35,511 nt of DNA from DAIOGN01 sp036745245 (GTDB lineage Bacteria; Zixibacteria; MSB-5A5; JAUVRN01), in assembly GCA_036745245.1 (NCBI GenBank), contig DAIOGN010000017.1, positions 1 through 35,511 of the forward strand, read 5' to 3'. Numbering within the stretch: the first letter of the stretch is position 1; every line of letters starts with the position of its first letter. Shown one piece after another: positions 16,924-23,729 of this stretch. The position numbers and the translations under genes are program-made. Under the pieces are notes generated by a model. It was not told where the DNA came from and did not search any database. It saw only the letters and a program-made list of their open reading frames with translations.

Positions 16924-17885
16924 GGGCGACCCTGACCGGACTCGTCGAACCAGCGCAGGGTGCGTCGTAATCCCTCTTCCAGGCCCACCTGCGGCAGCCA
17001 GCGTAGTCGGGTGCGGATCTTCTCGATATTGAGCACACGCCGCCGGATGTTGTCGATGTCGCGGCGATCCACGTGCACAGGCTCGAACTCGGAGTGCATG
17101 AGCTGGCCGATGAGACGGGCCAGCTGGTTGATGGAGGTCTCGATACCGGTGCCCAGATTGAACACACTGCCCTCCGCCTTGGGGGAGAGCATGGCCACGA
17201 GCGTGGCGTCCACCGCATCGTCCACGTAGGTAAAGTCTCGCGTCTGCTCGCCGTCTCCGTGGATCTGCGGGCGCCGGCTCTGGGCGTACGCTTCCATGAA
17301 CTTGGACACCACGCCGCAGTACGGATTGGCGGGATCCTGCTTGGGGCCGTACACGTTGGAGTAGCGCACCGACGCGACGCGCACACCATAGGTTTCGTAA
17401 AAGGCGCGACAGTAATTCTCGCCGGCAAGTTTCGACACCGAGTACGGCGAGAAGGTCTTGGTGCGCTCGTACTCGCTGATGGGCAGGTGCTGGGGATTGC
17501 CGTACACGGACGCCGACGACGTGTACACCACCTGCTTCGTGTCGTGTTCACGCGCCGCCAGGAGCACGTTGAGCGTGCCGCCGATGTTCACTTCGAAGTC
17601 GGAACGTGGATTGGCCGTGGACACGATGATGTTGCGGGCCGCCAGGTGCGCCACGTAGTCGGACTCTGCCACCAGCTTCGATACCAAGGCGGCGTCTGTC
17701 ACCGATCCGGGTACGAGCCGGTACGACAGGCCGGCGTCGATATTCTCGGGCCGCCCCACGGTCATGTCGTCCAGCACCGTGACGCGCGCGCCGGCACGGA
17801 TGGAGCGCTCCGCGAGATTGGCCCCCACAAAGCCCAGTCCACCCGTGATGAGAAGCCGTTTGCCTTCGAGTTCGAGTGCCGTCAT
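16893..17885 (-). CDS. NAD-dependent sugar epimerase/dehydratase (extended SDR, GalE-like)
   Basis: 330 residues. The Rossmann motif GGLGFVG is at 15-21, the acidic VLDD after strand 2 suggests NAD, and SS plus Y-x3-K (Ser123/Ser124, Tyr148, Lys152) form the SDR catalytic set. Further family motifs are NIGGTLNVLLAA, VRYSNVYGPKQ and RDFTYVDDAVDA. These proteins act on nucleotide sugars: UDP-glucose/GlcNAc 4-epimerases, GDP-mannose and dTDP-glucose dehydratases. The exact substrate is not readable, but the neighbours point to supply of an activated sugar for envelope glycans. ATG 17885 lies head to head with the GT2 gene. Its 3' end overlaps the convergent GT-C gene by 31 nt. Confidence 0.9.
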   Translation of the reverse strand: MTALELEGKRLLITGGLGFVGANLAERSIRAGARVTVLDDMTVGRPENIDAGLSYRLVPGSVTDAALVSKLVAESDYVAHLAARNIIVSTANPRSDFEVNIGGTLNVLLAAREHDTKQVVYTSSASVYGNPQHLPISEYERTKTFSPYSVSKLAGENYCRAFYETYGVRVASVRYSNVYGPKQDPANPYCGVVSKFMEAYAQSRRPQIHGDGEQTRDFTYVDDAVDATLVAMLSPKAEGSVFNLGTGIETSINQLARLIGQLMHSEFEPVHVDRRDIDNIRRRVLNIEKIRTRLRWLPQVGLEEGLRRTLRWFDESGQGRPHADTTSSRT

Positions 17886-17946
17886 AGGGAAGCGCCCAGC
17901 GTGAACGTATCAAAAACCTACGATTGGCGGGGCCCTTAGTCAACAT

Positions 17947-17975
17947 TTGATCCTGCGCGTTCCCGGGCCTACTTT
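17947..17975 (+). promoter_or_regulatory. sigma-70-like leaderless promoter of the GT2 gene
   Basis: TTGATC (17947-17952), 17 bp, TACTTT (17970-17975), then exactly 6 nt to the ATG at 17982. The bases before the ATG are GCCCCC, so no Shine-Dalgarno exists. The spacing predicts transcription starting at the A of the start codon. Confidence 0.5.
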
Positions 17976-17981
17976 GCCCCC

Positions 17982-18932
17982 ATGCCCAGGGCCGATTCAG
18001 CCCGACCGGAACTCTCCGTGGTGGTGCCGCTGCACAATGAAGCCGCGAACGTGGCTCCACTGTGCGAAGAGCTTGCGCGAGTGCTCGAAGCGCTCGGCGG
18101 CGGCGAAGTGATTCTGGTGGACGACGGTTCCACCGACGCCACGTGGAGTGCGATCGTTGCCGAGGCGGCCCGGCGGCCGGGTTTCTGTGGCCTGTCCTTT
18201 GCACGCAATTTCGGCCATCAGCGGGCGCTTCTCGCCGGCCTGCAATGTGCGCGCGGGCGGGCGGTGATCACCATGGACGGCGACCTGCAGCATCCGCCGG
18301 CCGTAATCCGTGAACTCGTGGCCGCGTGGAAGTCGGGACATCGCATCGTCTTCACACGACGACAGGATGCCGCCGTGGCGGGCCCGTTCAAGCGCGCCAC
18401 CTCCAGCCTGTTTTATCGCGCGTTCTCGGCCCTCTCCGGCATTCCCATGTCGCCCGGCAGCTCAGATTTCAGACTCGTGGATCGTTCAGTGCTGGAGGCG
18501 CTCGAACCCGTGCGCGACGCCGGCAGTTTTCTGCGCGGCCTTGTGCAATGGACAGGTTTCAGTTCCACCACGATCGACTTCACGGCGCAGAAGCGGCACG
18601 CCGAACAGACCAAGTACTCGCTCGGCCGCATGCTCAGATTCGCAGGCTCGGCCACGTTGTCGTTTTCCACGATCCCGCTCAACATCGGCATCTGGATCGG
18701 CCTGGTGACCAGCGTTCTCGCCTTCGCCGAAATCGCATACGTGGTGGCGTGTTACCTTGCAGGGCGGACGGTGCCCGGCTGGGCCAGTCTGGCAGGAATC
18801 ATCTCGCTGGGATTCGGAATTCTGTTCATTCTGATAGGAATTCTCGGAGCCTACCTGGGCCGCATCTTCGAGATCCTTCAGAACCGACCGCCGTACCTCA
18901 TCGAGCGTACGACGGGCATGAATGATTCCTGA
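17982..18932 (+). CDS. GT2 polyprenyl-phosphate glycosyltransferase (GtrB/DPMS-like)
   Basis: 316 residues. The GT-A fold begins LSVVVPLHNEA; the nucleotide-binding Asp pair is in LVDDGSTDATW (Asp47/Asp48), and the metal-binding DxD is in TMDGDLQHPP (Asp99, Asp101). Two C-terminal membrane helices (about 225-255 and 263-290) match the ArnC/GtrB/YkcC group. These enzymes move a sugar from UDP- or GDP-sugar to polyprenyl phosphate on the cytoplasmic face, giving the donor used by GT-C enzymes, three candidates for which lie in this cluster. The start is ATG 17982, apparently leaderless. The end overlaps the following membrane protein by 11 nt. Confidence 0.9.
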   Translation: MPRADSARPELSVVVPLHNEAANVAPLCEELARVLEALGGGEVILVDDGSTDATWSAIVAEAARRPGFCGLSFARNFGHQRALLAGLQCARGRAVITMDGDLQHPPAVIRELVAAWKSGHRIVFTRRQDAAVAGPFKRATSSLFYRAFSALSGIPMSPGSSDFRLVDRSVLEALEPVRDAGSFLRGLVQWTGFSSTTIDFTAQKRHAEQTKYSLGRMLRFAGSATLSFSTIPLNIGIWIGLVTSVLAFAEIAYVVACYLAGRTVPGWASLAGIISLGFGILFILIGILGAYLGRIFEILQNRPPYLIERTTGMNDS

Positions 18933-20613
18933 CGGCGGCCGCACCAGCCCCTGGCGATGGGCCATCGTGCTGGCCGCCGGGGTGATGTTGTCGCTGCGGT
19001 TCGGATTCAACTTCGGCATCGGCAACCACAACACCTACCTCCTGCACGCGCTGCGCCGCGTTCATCCCGAGCTACTCTCAGCCGACTGGCTGGCTTCATT
19101 CACCCAGGACTACCATCCGGTGTTCACTCACTTCGCCGCACTGCTTCTGCGCCTGGACGAATCGGGCTGGCTGTTCGCTCTGATGAACGTGTTGTGCATC
19201 ACGCTCTCTGCAGTGCTCGTGTATCTCATCCTCCGCGAGCTTGTGTCAGCCCGGTTGGCTCTGCCCGTGTTCCTGCTCACGGCGGCCTTCATGGGTGTGG
19301 GAGCTACGTACTCGGTCTCCGGATCGTATCTGTTCTCCGCCACGTTTCAGCCATCCACGGTGGCGGTGATGGGATGCCTGTTGGCCATGCTCTGGTTCGT
19401 CCGAGAGCGCACCCTGGCATCGGGCCTCTGTCTGGCGGTGGCCGGGGCGTTTCACGCAAACTTCGCGGTTCTGGTGGTCCCCTGGTTCGGGCTTTCGCAC
19501 CTGCTTCTCGGATGGAAGGGATGTGGTCGACGCCTCGTTCTGCAGCTGGCCCCCGTCGGGGCCACGCTGGCACTGCTTTCCCCGCTTCTCCTGGGCCAGG
19601 CCGGTTCACCACACGCTGAAGCGGCGCGCACCATCTTCCAGCAGGTGCTGGCGCCACAGCACTACGTGCCGAGCAGCTACTGGACTGAGTTCGTGGTGTA
19701 CTTCGCGTGGTGCGCTTTGGGCTGGATGGCGGGTCGATCTGTTCTCTTCGGTGCAGGGAATCGTCGCCCCGGTGCACTCTGGCTCTCGTCGCTTCTCCTG
19801 GTGTCGATCGCGACACTTCTGACAACCGTTGTGTTCATTCCCACTGTGTCGCAACTCTACTTCTGGAGGCTGGCGCCCTTCACCGTGTTGCTCTCGCAGA
19901 TCGCCGCCGGCGCAGGGCTTCTGACGCTGCTCGACGACGCGACGACCTCTGCCCCTGGCAAGCGCAGGCCGTTATTGTTCGTCGCCGGTGTGATCTCGAT
20001 CTGGCTTCTGTTCCGCTACCACTACGGCGAGTTCCGCTTTCTGCAGTACGGGCTGCTGATCGCGCTGGCCGCGGTCCTTGCCCTCCGGCCCTGGCTCGCC
20101 GTGCGACTGGGCCCGCGGATTCGAGTGGCATCGTGGTCGGCGTGGAACGTGTGGATCGTGGCGGCCGCCTTTCCGCTCGTCTCGCTTTCCGCTCGATCCA
20201 GCCTGCTGCACGGTCTGCCGCAGCATGAAGCCGAACTCTATGAATGGGCGGCTACCACGCCCCAAGAGTCCGTGTTCCTCATTCCGCCGCAGCTTGAAAA
20301 CTTCCGCTTGAATGCACGGCGGGCGGTTGTCGCCGACCTGAAGTCCACCCCCGTGGAGCCCGGGCAGCTGCTCGAGTGGTACCGCCGCATCGGGCTGATC
20401 TGCGGCCAGGATTCGGTGCGGAGCGTCATATCCGCGGCGGCCGGGTACGCCACGCTCGATTCGTCCCGACTGGCCACCATCGCGGCACAACTTCCGATCG
20501 ACTACGTGGTCGTTGCCGGAAGTCAGCCATTCACGGGGACCACAGAGTGGCAGCTGGCGATCGAGTCCTCAGGCTTCAGGGCGTACGTTCGGGCTCGCGA
20601 CCCGCTTCGATGA
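18922..20613 (+). CDS. polytopic membrane protein, probable GT-C-type glycosyltransferase
   Basis: 563 residues with about 11-12 membrane segments and a soluble C-terminal tail of about 120 residues after SARSSLLHGLPQ. The first periplasmic loop has GNHNTYLLHALRR followed by SADWLAS, like the N-terminal loop of uncharacterised GT-C-like families (it reminds me of DUF6798), but no catalytic motif can be fixed. It overlaps the GT2 gene by 11 nt, so it is translationally coupled and the likely user of the polyprenyl-linked sugar made by that enzyme. A flippase-like or O-antigen-modifying role is an alternative. The C-terminal tail (WAATTPQESVFLIPP, RLATIAAQLPIDYVVVAGS) is the kind of soluble lid seen in membrane glycosyltransferases. 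Confidence 0.7.
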   Translation: MIPDGGRTSPWRWAIVLAAGVMLSLRFGFNFGIGNHNTYLLHALRRVHPELLSADWLASFTQDYHPVFTHFAALLLRLDESGWLFALMNVLCITLSAVLVYLILRELVSARLALPVFLLTAAFMGVGATYSVSGSYLFSATFQPSTVAVMGCLLAMLWFVRERTLASGLCLAVAGAFHANFAVLVVPWFGLSHLLLGWKGCGRRLVLQLAPVGATLALLSPLLLGQAGSPHAEAARTIFQQVLAPQHYVPSSYWTEFVVYFAWCALGWMAGRSVLFGAGNRRPGALWLSSLLLVSIATLLTTVVFIPTVSQLYFWRLAPFTVLLSQIAAGAGLLTLLDDATTSAPGKRRPLLFVAGVISIWLLFRYHYGEFRFLQYGLLIALAAVLALRPWLAVRLGPRIRVASWSAWNVWIVAAAFPLVSLSARSSLLHGLPQHEAELYEWAATTPQESVFLIPPQLENFRLNARRAVVADLKSTPVEPGQLLEWYRRIGLICGQDSVRSVISAAAGYATLDSSRLATIAAQLPIDYVVVAGSQPFTGTTEWQLAIESSGFRAYVRARDPLR

Positions 20614-20627
20614 TCGATCATAGCGGG
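20601..20627. terminator. nested palindrome at a convergent gene junction
   Basis: CCCGCT (20601-20606) and AGCGGG (20622-20627) enclose the 12-bp perfect palindrome ATGATCGATCAT (20610-20621), which contains the TGA stop of the membrane protein. It could act as a bidirectional terminator or a protein-binding site. No T-run is present. Confidence 0.35.
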
Positions 20628-20666
20628 ACCTGACGAACCCGAACGTCTTCTGCGGAAGCTCCGGAA

Positions 20667-20885
20667 TCAGCTCGCCGCATCGCCCGGCTCGAACACGTCT
20701 TCGATTTTGCACTCGAACAGGGACGCGATCTTGAAGGCCAGTGGAAGGCTGGGATCGTAGCGTCCCCGCTCGAGCGAATTCACAGTCTGCCGCGACACGC
20801 TGAGGCGATCGGCCAACTCGGCCTGCGACCATCCAAGGCGCGCACGCAAAAGCACGATCTGGTTTTTCAACTGTAGCGCCGCCAT
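20667..20885 (-). CDS. small XRE-family HTH regulator
   Basis: 72 residues, almost entirely one helix-turn-helix of the Cro/CI (YozG-like) type: RLGWSQAELADRLSVSR, QTVNSLERGRYDPSLPLAF, then KIASLFECKIEDVFEP. The ATG at 20885 lies inside the end of the upstream membrane-protein gene (19-nt overlap), so the two are coupled. A longer frame beginning further upstream would only duplicate coding sequence of that gene. Small XRE proteins paired with 4-helix membrane proteins are common in Gram-positive and FCB genomes, and the regulator usually controls its own operon. Candidate operator repeats lie near the operon promoter. Confidence 0.88.
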   Translation of the reverse strand: MAALQLKNQIVLLRARLGWSQAELADRLSVSRQTVNSLERGRYDPSLPLAFKIASLFECKIEDVFEPGDAAS

Positions 20886-21313
20886 GCGAGGGCCACTCCC
20901 AGGGCCGTGAGTACGGCCGGCGCCATGAGGATATCCGGCGGATCGAGACGCGGTACCCACACGCCTGCCGTCCTGAGGTTCACGTACAGGGCGGATAGCG
21001 GAACGTAAACAATGAGCGCGAACGCCAGTGCCTCCAGAACGATGCGCTGAACCAGCTCATCCAGGTTTCGCCTGAGGAGCTTCCAGAACAGGCCGGCCGC
21101 CACGAACAGTGGCAGGGCCGTGAGGGCTCCGATGACACCTACCGTCACCGAGCCCGAGCCGAACCATCCGGCCTCCATGCCCACCCTCATTCCCAGGTTC
21201 CCCAGGCCGCTCACGGCCAGGGCCACGATGTACATTCCGTAAAGCGTTGATCCCGTGCTGGTTGCGTCTGTCTTACGGTCGACTTCCGACGCTGGATTGA
21301 CTGCAGAGTTCAT
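20867..21313 (-). CDS. four-helix membrane protein paired with the XRE regulator
   Basis: 148 residues with four predicted membrane segments (MYIVALAVSGLGNLG, VIGALTALPLFVAAGLFW, LEALAFALIVYVPLSALYV, APAVLTALGVALAW). No enzymatic motif is visible; it is like the DUF2178/DUF2975-type membrane proteins encoded beside YozG-like regulators. The ATG at 21313 is chosen because a strong AAAGGAG lies 6-7 nt upstream on the minus strand and a good promoter is just beyond; the longer frame to 21373 would run through that promoter. It is first in a two-gene operon, overlapping the regulator gene by 19 nt. Confidence 0.8.
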   Translation of the reverse strand: MNSAVNPASEVDRKTDATSTGSTLYGMYIVALAVSGLGNLGMRVGMEAGWFGSGSVTVGVIGALTALPLFVAAGLFWKLLRRNLDELVQRIVLEALAFALIVYVPLSALYVNLRTAGVWVPRLDPPDILMAPAVLTALGVALAWRRYS

Positions 21314-21340
21314 TGTAAATCTCCTTTCCTGACAGCGACC

Positions 21341-21369
21341 AATGTAAAGCGTCCTTTCCAAAATGTCAA
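21341..21369 (-). promoter_or_regulatory. sigma-70 promoter of the membrane protein-XRE operon, with repeat elements
   Basis: On the minus strand TTGACA (21369-21364), exactly 17 bp, TACATT (21346-21341), with the start codon 27 nt further on. ATGTAAA (21342-21348) and TTTACAT (21376-21382) form an inverted repeat around the -35, and another TGTAAA lies at 21314-21319 next to the start codon. These are candidate operators for the small XRE protein. Confidence 0.65.
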
Positions 21370-21484
21370 GCATATTTTACATCGTCAGGGAAGGCCCCGG
21401 GCTTGAGCCGGCAGGTCGTAAGTCTTGCCGTCGGCCGGCTACCAATAGCTAATGAAGTGAAATGGGAATCCAATCCTGCGAGCC

Positions 21485-21991
21485 GTGCCCGAATTGACCG
21501 ACCGGGCCACAGACGAAGCCGCCTTCGCACGGCTTCTCGAGAGCCATGGTGCGGCTCTGCGCCGCATCTCCCGCGCTTACGCCCGGACAGCGGCGGACCA
21601 GGAGGACCTGCATCAGGAGATCTGCCTCCAACTCTGGCGGAGCCTGCCGTCATTTCAGGGCAAGTCCGCGATCGGCACGTGGCTCTATCGCGTGGCTCTG
21701 AATACCGCGCTGTCCTGGCAGCGCACATCCCGCCGCAGGAAACAACATGATGAGGCGCTGGCACACGAACCCTCACCCTCCTCAACCGGCGAAACTCCGC
21801 GCGACGAGAAGTCTATTCTCGAGGAGTTCCTATCGGCGCTCGCACCGGTGGATCGCATCGTGTTGGTGCTGTACATGGAAGCCCTGACGATCGAGGAGAT
21901 CGCGGACGTGGCCGGCGTCTCGCCCGGTGCCGTCAGCGTGCGACTGCACCGCATCCGCAAGCATTTCACCGACCGGTATCTCAATGGCTAG
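21485..21991 (+). CDS. ECF-type RNA polymerase sigma factor
   Basis: 168 residues with the two domains of extracytoplasmic-function sigma factors. Region 2 runs from AYARTAADQEDLHQEI through LWRSLPSFQGKSAIGTWLYR (approximately 35-80) and binds the -10. Region 4 (ALTIEEIADVAGVSPGAVS, then VRLHRIRKHF, approximately 125-165) is the helix-turn-helix that binds the -35. No extra C-terminal domain. GTG 21485 is the first in-frame start after an upstream stop; its ribosome site is weak. The gene overlaps the next membrane-protein gene by 8 nt, the usual place for an anti-sigma factor, but that protein lacks the zinc-finger motif. The 21314-21484 region separates it from the divergent XRE operon; I could not place its promoter. 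Confidence 0.92.
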   Translation: MPELTDRATDEAAFARLLESHGAALRRISRAYARTAADQEDLHQEICLQLWRSLPSFQGKSAIGTWLYRVALNTALSWQRTSRRRKQHDEALAHEPSPSSTGETPRDEKSILEEFLSALAPVDRIVLVLYMEALTIEEIADVAGVSPGAVSVRLHRIRKHFTDRYLNG

Positions 21992-22577
21992 TGCGATGGA
22001 CTTCGAGCACCTGGGAGAGACCTGGCGGAACCGATCAGCGGATGTGTCGAGCGATTCGACGAGTCTGCTGATTTCGCGGATACGCCAGCGGGCCCTCGAA
22101 CTCGAGACGATCGTAAAGCGCCGTGATCGGATCGAGACATGGAGCGCGTTGATCGTGTTTCCGGTCTTCACCTGGGTGAGCGTGGTGGGTCGATTCACCG
22201 TTTCACGCATCGGCTCGGGGATCCTTGCGGCGGCCTGCCTCTTCATTCCGATCTGGCTACTCCTCGCCCGTCGGCCGGCGCCGGATCCGAGCCTTCCGCT
22301 CTGCACAGCTCTGGCCATGGAGCGCGCGCGAGTGGAGGGGCAGGTTCGCCTTCTGAAAAACGTGGTCTGGTGGTACCTCCTGCCGCTGGGGCTGGGAGTG
22401 GTGCTGTTTCTTGCCGGCCCGTGGAGTTCGCCGTGGCAACTCACCGCTATCATCCTCAGCGTGGGTGCACTGTACGGATGGATCTACCGGCTGAACATGC
22501 GCGCCGTGCGCCTGGAATTGCTGCCCCGGCTGCAGGAGCTGGATCAGGCCATCGCGTCGTTTCAAAACGAAACCTGA
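21984..22577 (+). CDS. four-helix membrane protein coupled to the ECF sigma factor (candidate non-zinc anti-sigma)
   Basis: 197 residues. A cytoplasmic-looking N-terminus of about 50 residues contains a charged helix (LISRIRQRALELETIVKRR). Two membrane segments (about 53-90), a short loop, two more segments (about 125-160) and a charged C-terminal helix ending LQELDQAIASFQNET follow. No H-x3-C-x2-C zinc motif of ZAS anti-sigma factors is present. ATG 21984 overlaps the sigma gene by 8 nt; ATG 21996 is an alternative. No family recognised. Coupling to the sigma gene suggests a membrane-bound partner that holds or releases it (inference). Confidence 0.75.
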   Translation: MASAMDFEHLGETWRNRSADVSSDSTSLLISRIRQRALELETIVKRRDRIETWSALIVFPVFTWVSVVGRFTVSRIGSGILAAACLFIPIWLLLARRPAPDPSLPLCTALAMERARVEGQVRLLKNVVWWYLLPLGLGVVLFLAGPWSSPWQLTAIILSVGALYGWIYRLNMRAVRLELLPRLQELDQAIASFQNET

Positions 22578-22589
22578 AGGAGCAGACAG

Positions 22590-22832
22590 ATGACAAAGCC
22601 ACTCCCTGAATCGATCGGCTCCGCCTGGCGGCGGATGTGCGGCATGGCCCTCCTCTGGGCGAGTCTGGCGGCGCTCGTTCATGTGGCCACGTCCGACGGA
22701 ACGCAGCACAGCACGATCGTGGCGCTCCTGGGATTCATCGCCTTCGTACTCGGCATGAGCTGGTACTCCGAGAGCATGAAGCGCGATCTGGTGGACCGCC
22801 TGCGGGCTGGCTCCAGCACCCATCAGAGCTGA
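22590..22832 (+). CDS. small two-helix membrane protein, third gene of the ECF operon
   Basis: 80 residues. Two hydrophobic segments (MCGMALLWASLAALVHVA and STIVALLGFIAFVLGMSW) are followed by a charged C-terminal tail (SESMKRDLVDRLRAG). AAGGAG (22577-22582) begins at the last base of the previous stop and gives 7 nt spacing to ATG 22590, so expression from the same transcript is clear. No family recognised. It may form a complex with the preceding four-helix protein. Confidence 0.72.
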   Translation: MTKPLPESIGSAWRRMCGMALLWASLAALVHVATSDGTQHSTIVALLGFIAFVLGMSWYSESMKRDLVDRLRAGSSTHQS

Positions 22833-22872
22833 TCCTGACTCGGCCCCAGCCCGGCACGGTTTCCCGGCCGCG

Positions 22873-22901
22873 TTGACCCCGGAACCTCTCGCGCATAGGT
22901 T
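22873..22901 (+). promoter_or_regulatory. candidate promoter of the PepSY-like gene
   Basis: TTGACC (22873-22878), 17 bp, TAGGTT (22896-22901). The predicted 5' UTR of about 80 nt contains an inverted repeat GGGAGCC (22910-22916) / GGCTCCC (22949-22955) with a long loop, then GGAGG before the ATG. The -35 is good; the -10 is only fair. Confidence 0.35.
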
Positions 22902-22985
22902 GGGAACGTGGGAGCCACGGCCTGGCCGGCATCACCGACCCCCCCTCCGGCTCCCGCAACCGACACTCTTTCACCGGAGGCACGT

Positions 22986-23528
22986 ATGGACACACGTCGA
23001 GATGACTTCACTTCGCGGACCCTGGTTGGTTTCACTCTTTCGGCGTTGCTGCTCTTCATCGGTGGCCCGGTCGCCCACGCCGACGACACCAAGGAACCCG
23101 ACGCCAAAATCGGATCACAGGATCTGTCCCGTGTGCCGCCCGAGGTTGCGAAGGCGTTCGAAGCACGTTTCCCCGGGGCCAAAATTAAGAAGTGGACGCA
23201 GGAAACCGAAAACGGGGTCGTCATCTACGATTTCGAGTTCTCGAAGAGCGGGAAGAAGCTCGAAGCCGACCTGCGAGCCGACGGCACGATCCAGAACTGG
23301 GAAGAGCAACTGAAGGTGGGAGAGGTGCCCGAGAAGGCGCGCGCGGCCGTGGAGACCAGCTGTCCCGGTGCCGTGTGGCATGAAGTCATGCGAGTCAACA
23401 CGGTGAAAGAGGGGAAGGACGCGCTCGTTGGGTACGAGATCCTGATGGAGATGCTGGACTCCACGAACGTCGAAGTCATGGTCAGTCCGGAAGGTAAGAT
23501 TCTCGAGGATTCGCGGAAGGGCGACTAG
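22986..23528 (+). CDS. secreted PepSY-like domain protein
   Basis: 180 residues. A signal peptide (hydrophobic core LVGFTLSALLLFIGG, cleaved near AHA-DD) precedes two PepSY-like repeats. The first begins VPPEVAKAFEARFPGAKI and continues with VVIYDFEFSKSGKKLEADL and RADGTIQNWEEQL; the second begins VPEKARAAVETSCPGAVW and ends EVMVSPEGKILEDSRK. Such small periplasmic PepSY-like proteins are widespread, and their roles (protease inhibition or binding of other envelope proteins) are mostly untested. ATG 22986 is chosen because GGAGG lies 5 nt upstream; an earlier GTG frame has no support. It lies directly after the ECF operon and could be one of its targets, but no ECF-type promoter was identified. 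Confidence 0.82.
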   Translation: MDTRRDDFTSRTLVGFTLSALLLFIGGPVAHADDTKEPDAKIGSQDLSRVPPEVAKAFEARFPGAKIKKWTQETENGVVIYDFEFSKSGKKLEADLRADGTIQNWEEQLKVGEVPEKARAAVETSCPGAVWHEVMRVNTVKEGKDALVGYEILMEMLDSTNVEVMVSPEGKILEDSRKGD

Positions 23529-23544
23529 CGCCGGCGCCATCCCA

Positions 23545-23571
23545 CACCCGGTCACGAACGCTTGCCGGGTG
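23545..23571 (+). terminator. weak hairpin after the PepSY-like gene
   Basis: CACCCGG (23545-23551) / CCGGGTG (23565-23571) with a 13-nt loop, 17 nt after the stop and preceded by the palindrome GCGCCGGCGC (23528-23537). No T-run follows, so termination is uncertain. Confidence 0.3.
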
Positions 23572-23729
23572 GAAACGAAATAAATCGCCGTCAGGAACCG
23601 GCGCATCCGGCGTGATGGCCGGCGTGTTTTCAGATTACATATTGCCGCTGTCCGATTCGTGCTCAGTTCGAATTCAGGGTCAATCCAACGCTTCAGTGCA
23701 TCCGATAGCTCCCTACAGGAGGCTACTCA

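Noticed and set aside
17073..17939. 288-codon plus-strand frame
   Set aside because: Antisense of the epimerase gene with intact SDR motifs.
22881..22910. ECF-type promoter (GGAACC with downstream CGT) before the PepSY-like gene
   Set aside because: The distance from GGAACC to CGTG is about 20 nt, outside the usual 16-17 nt, so the sigma-70-like reading was preferred.
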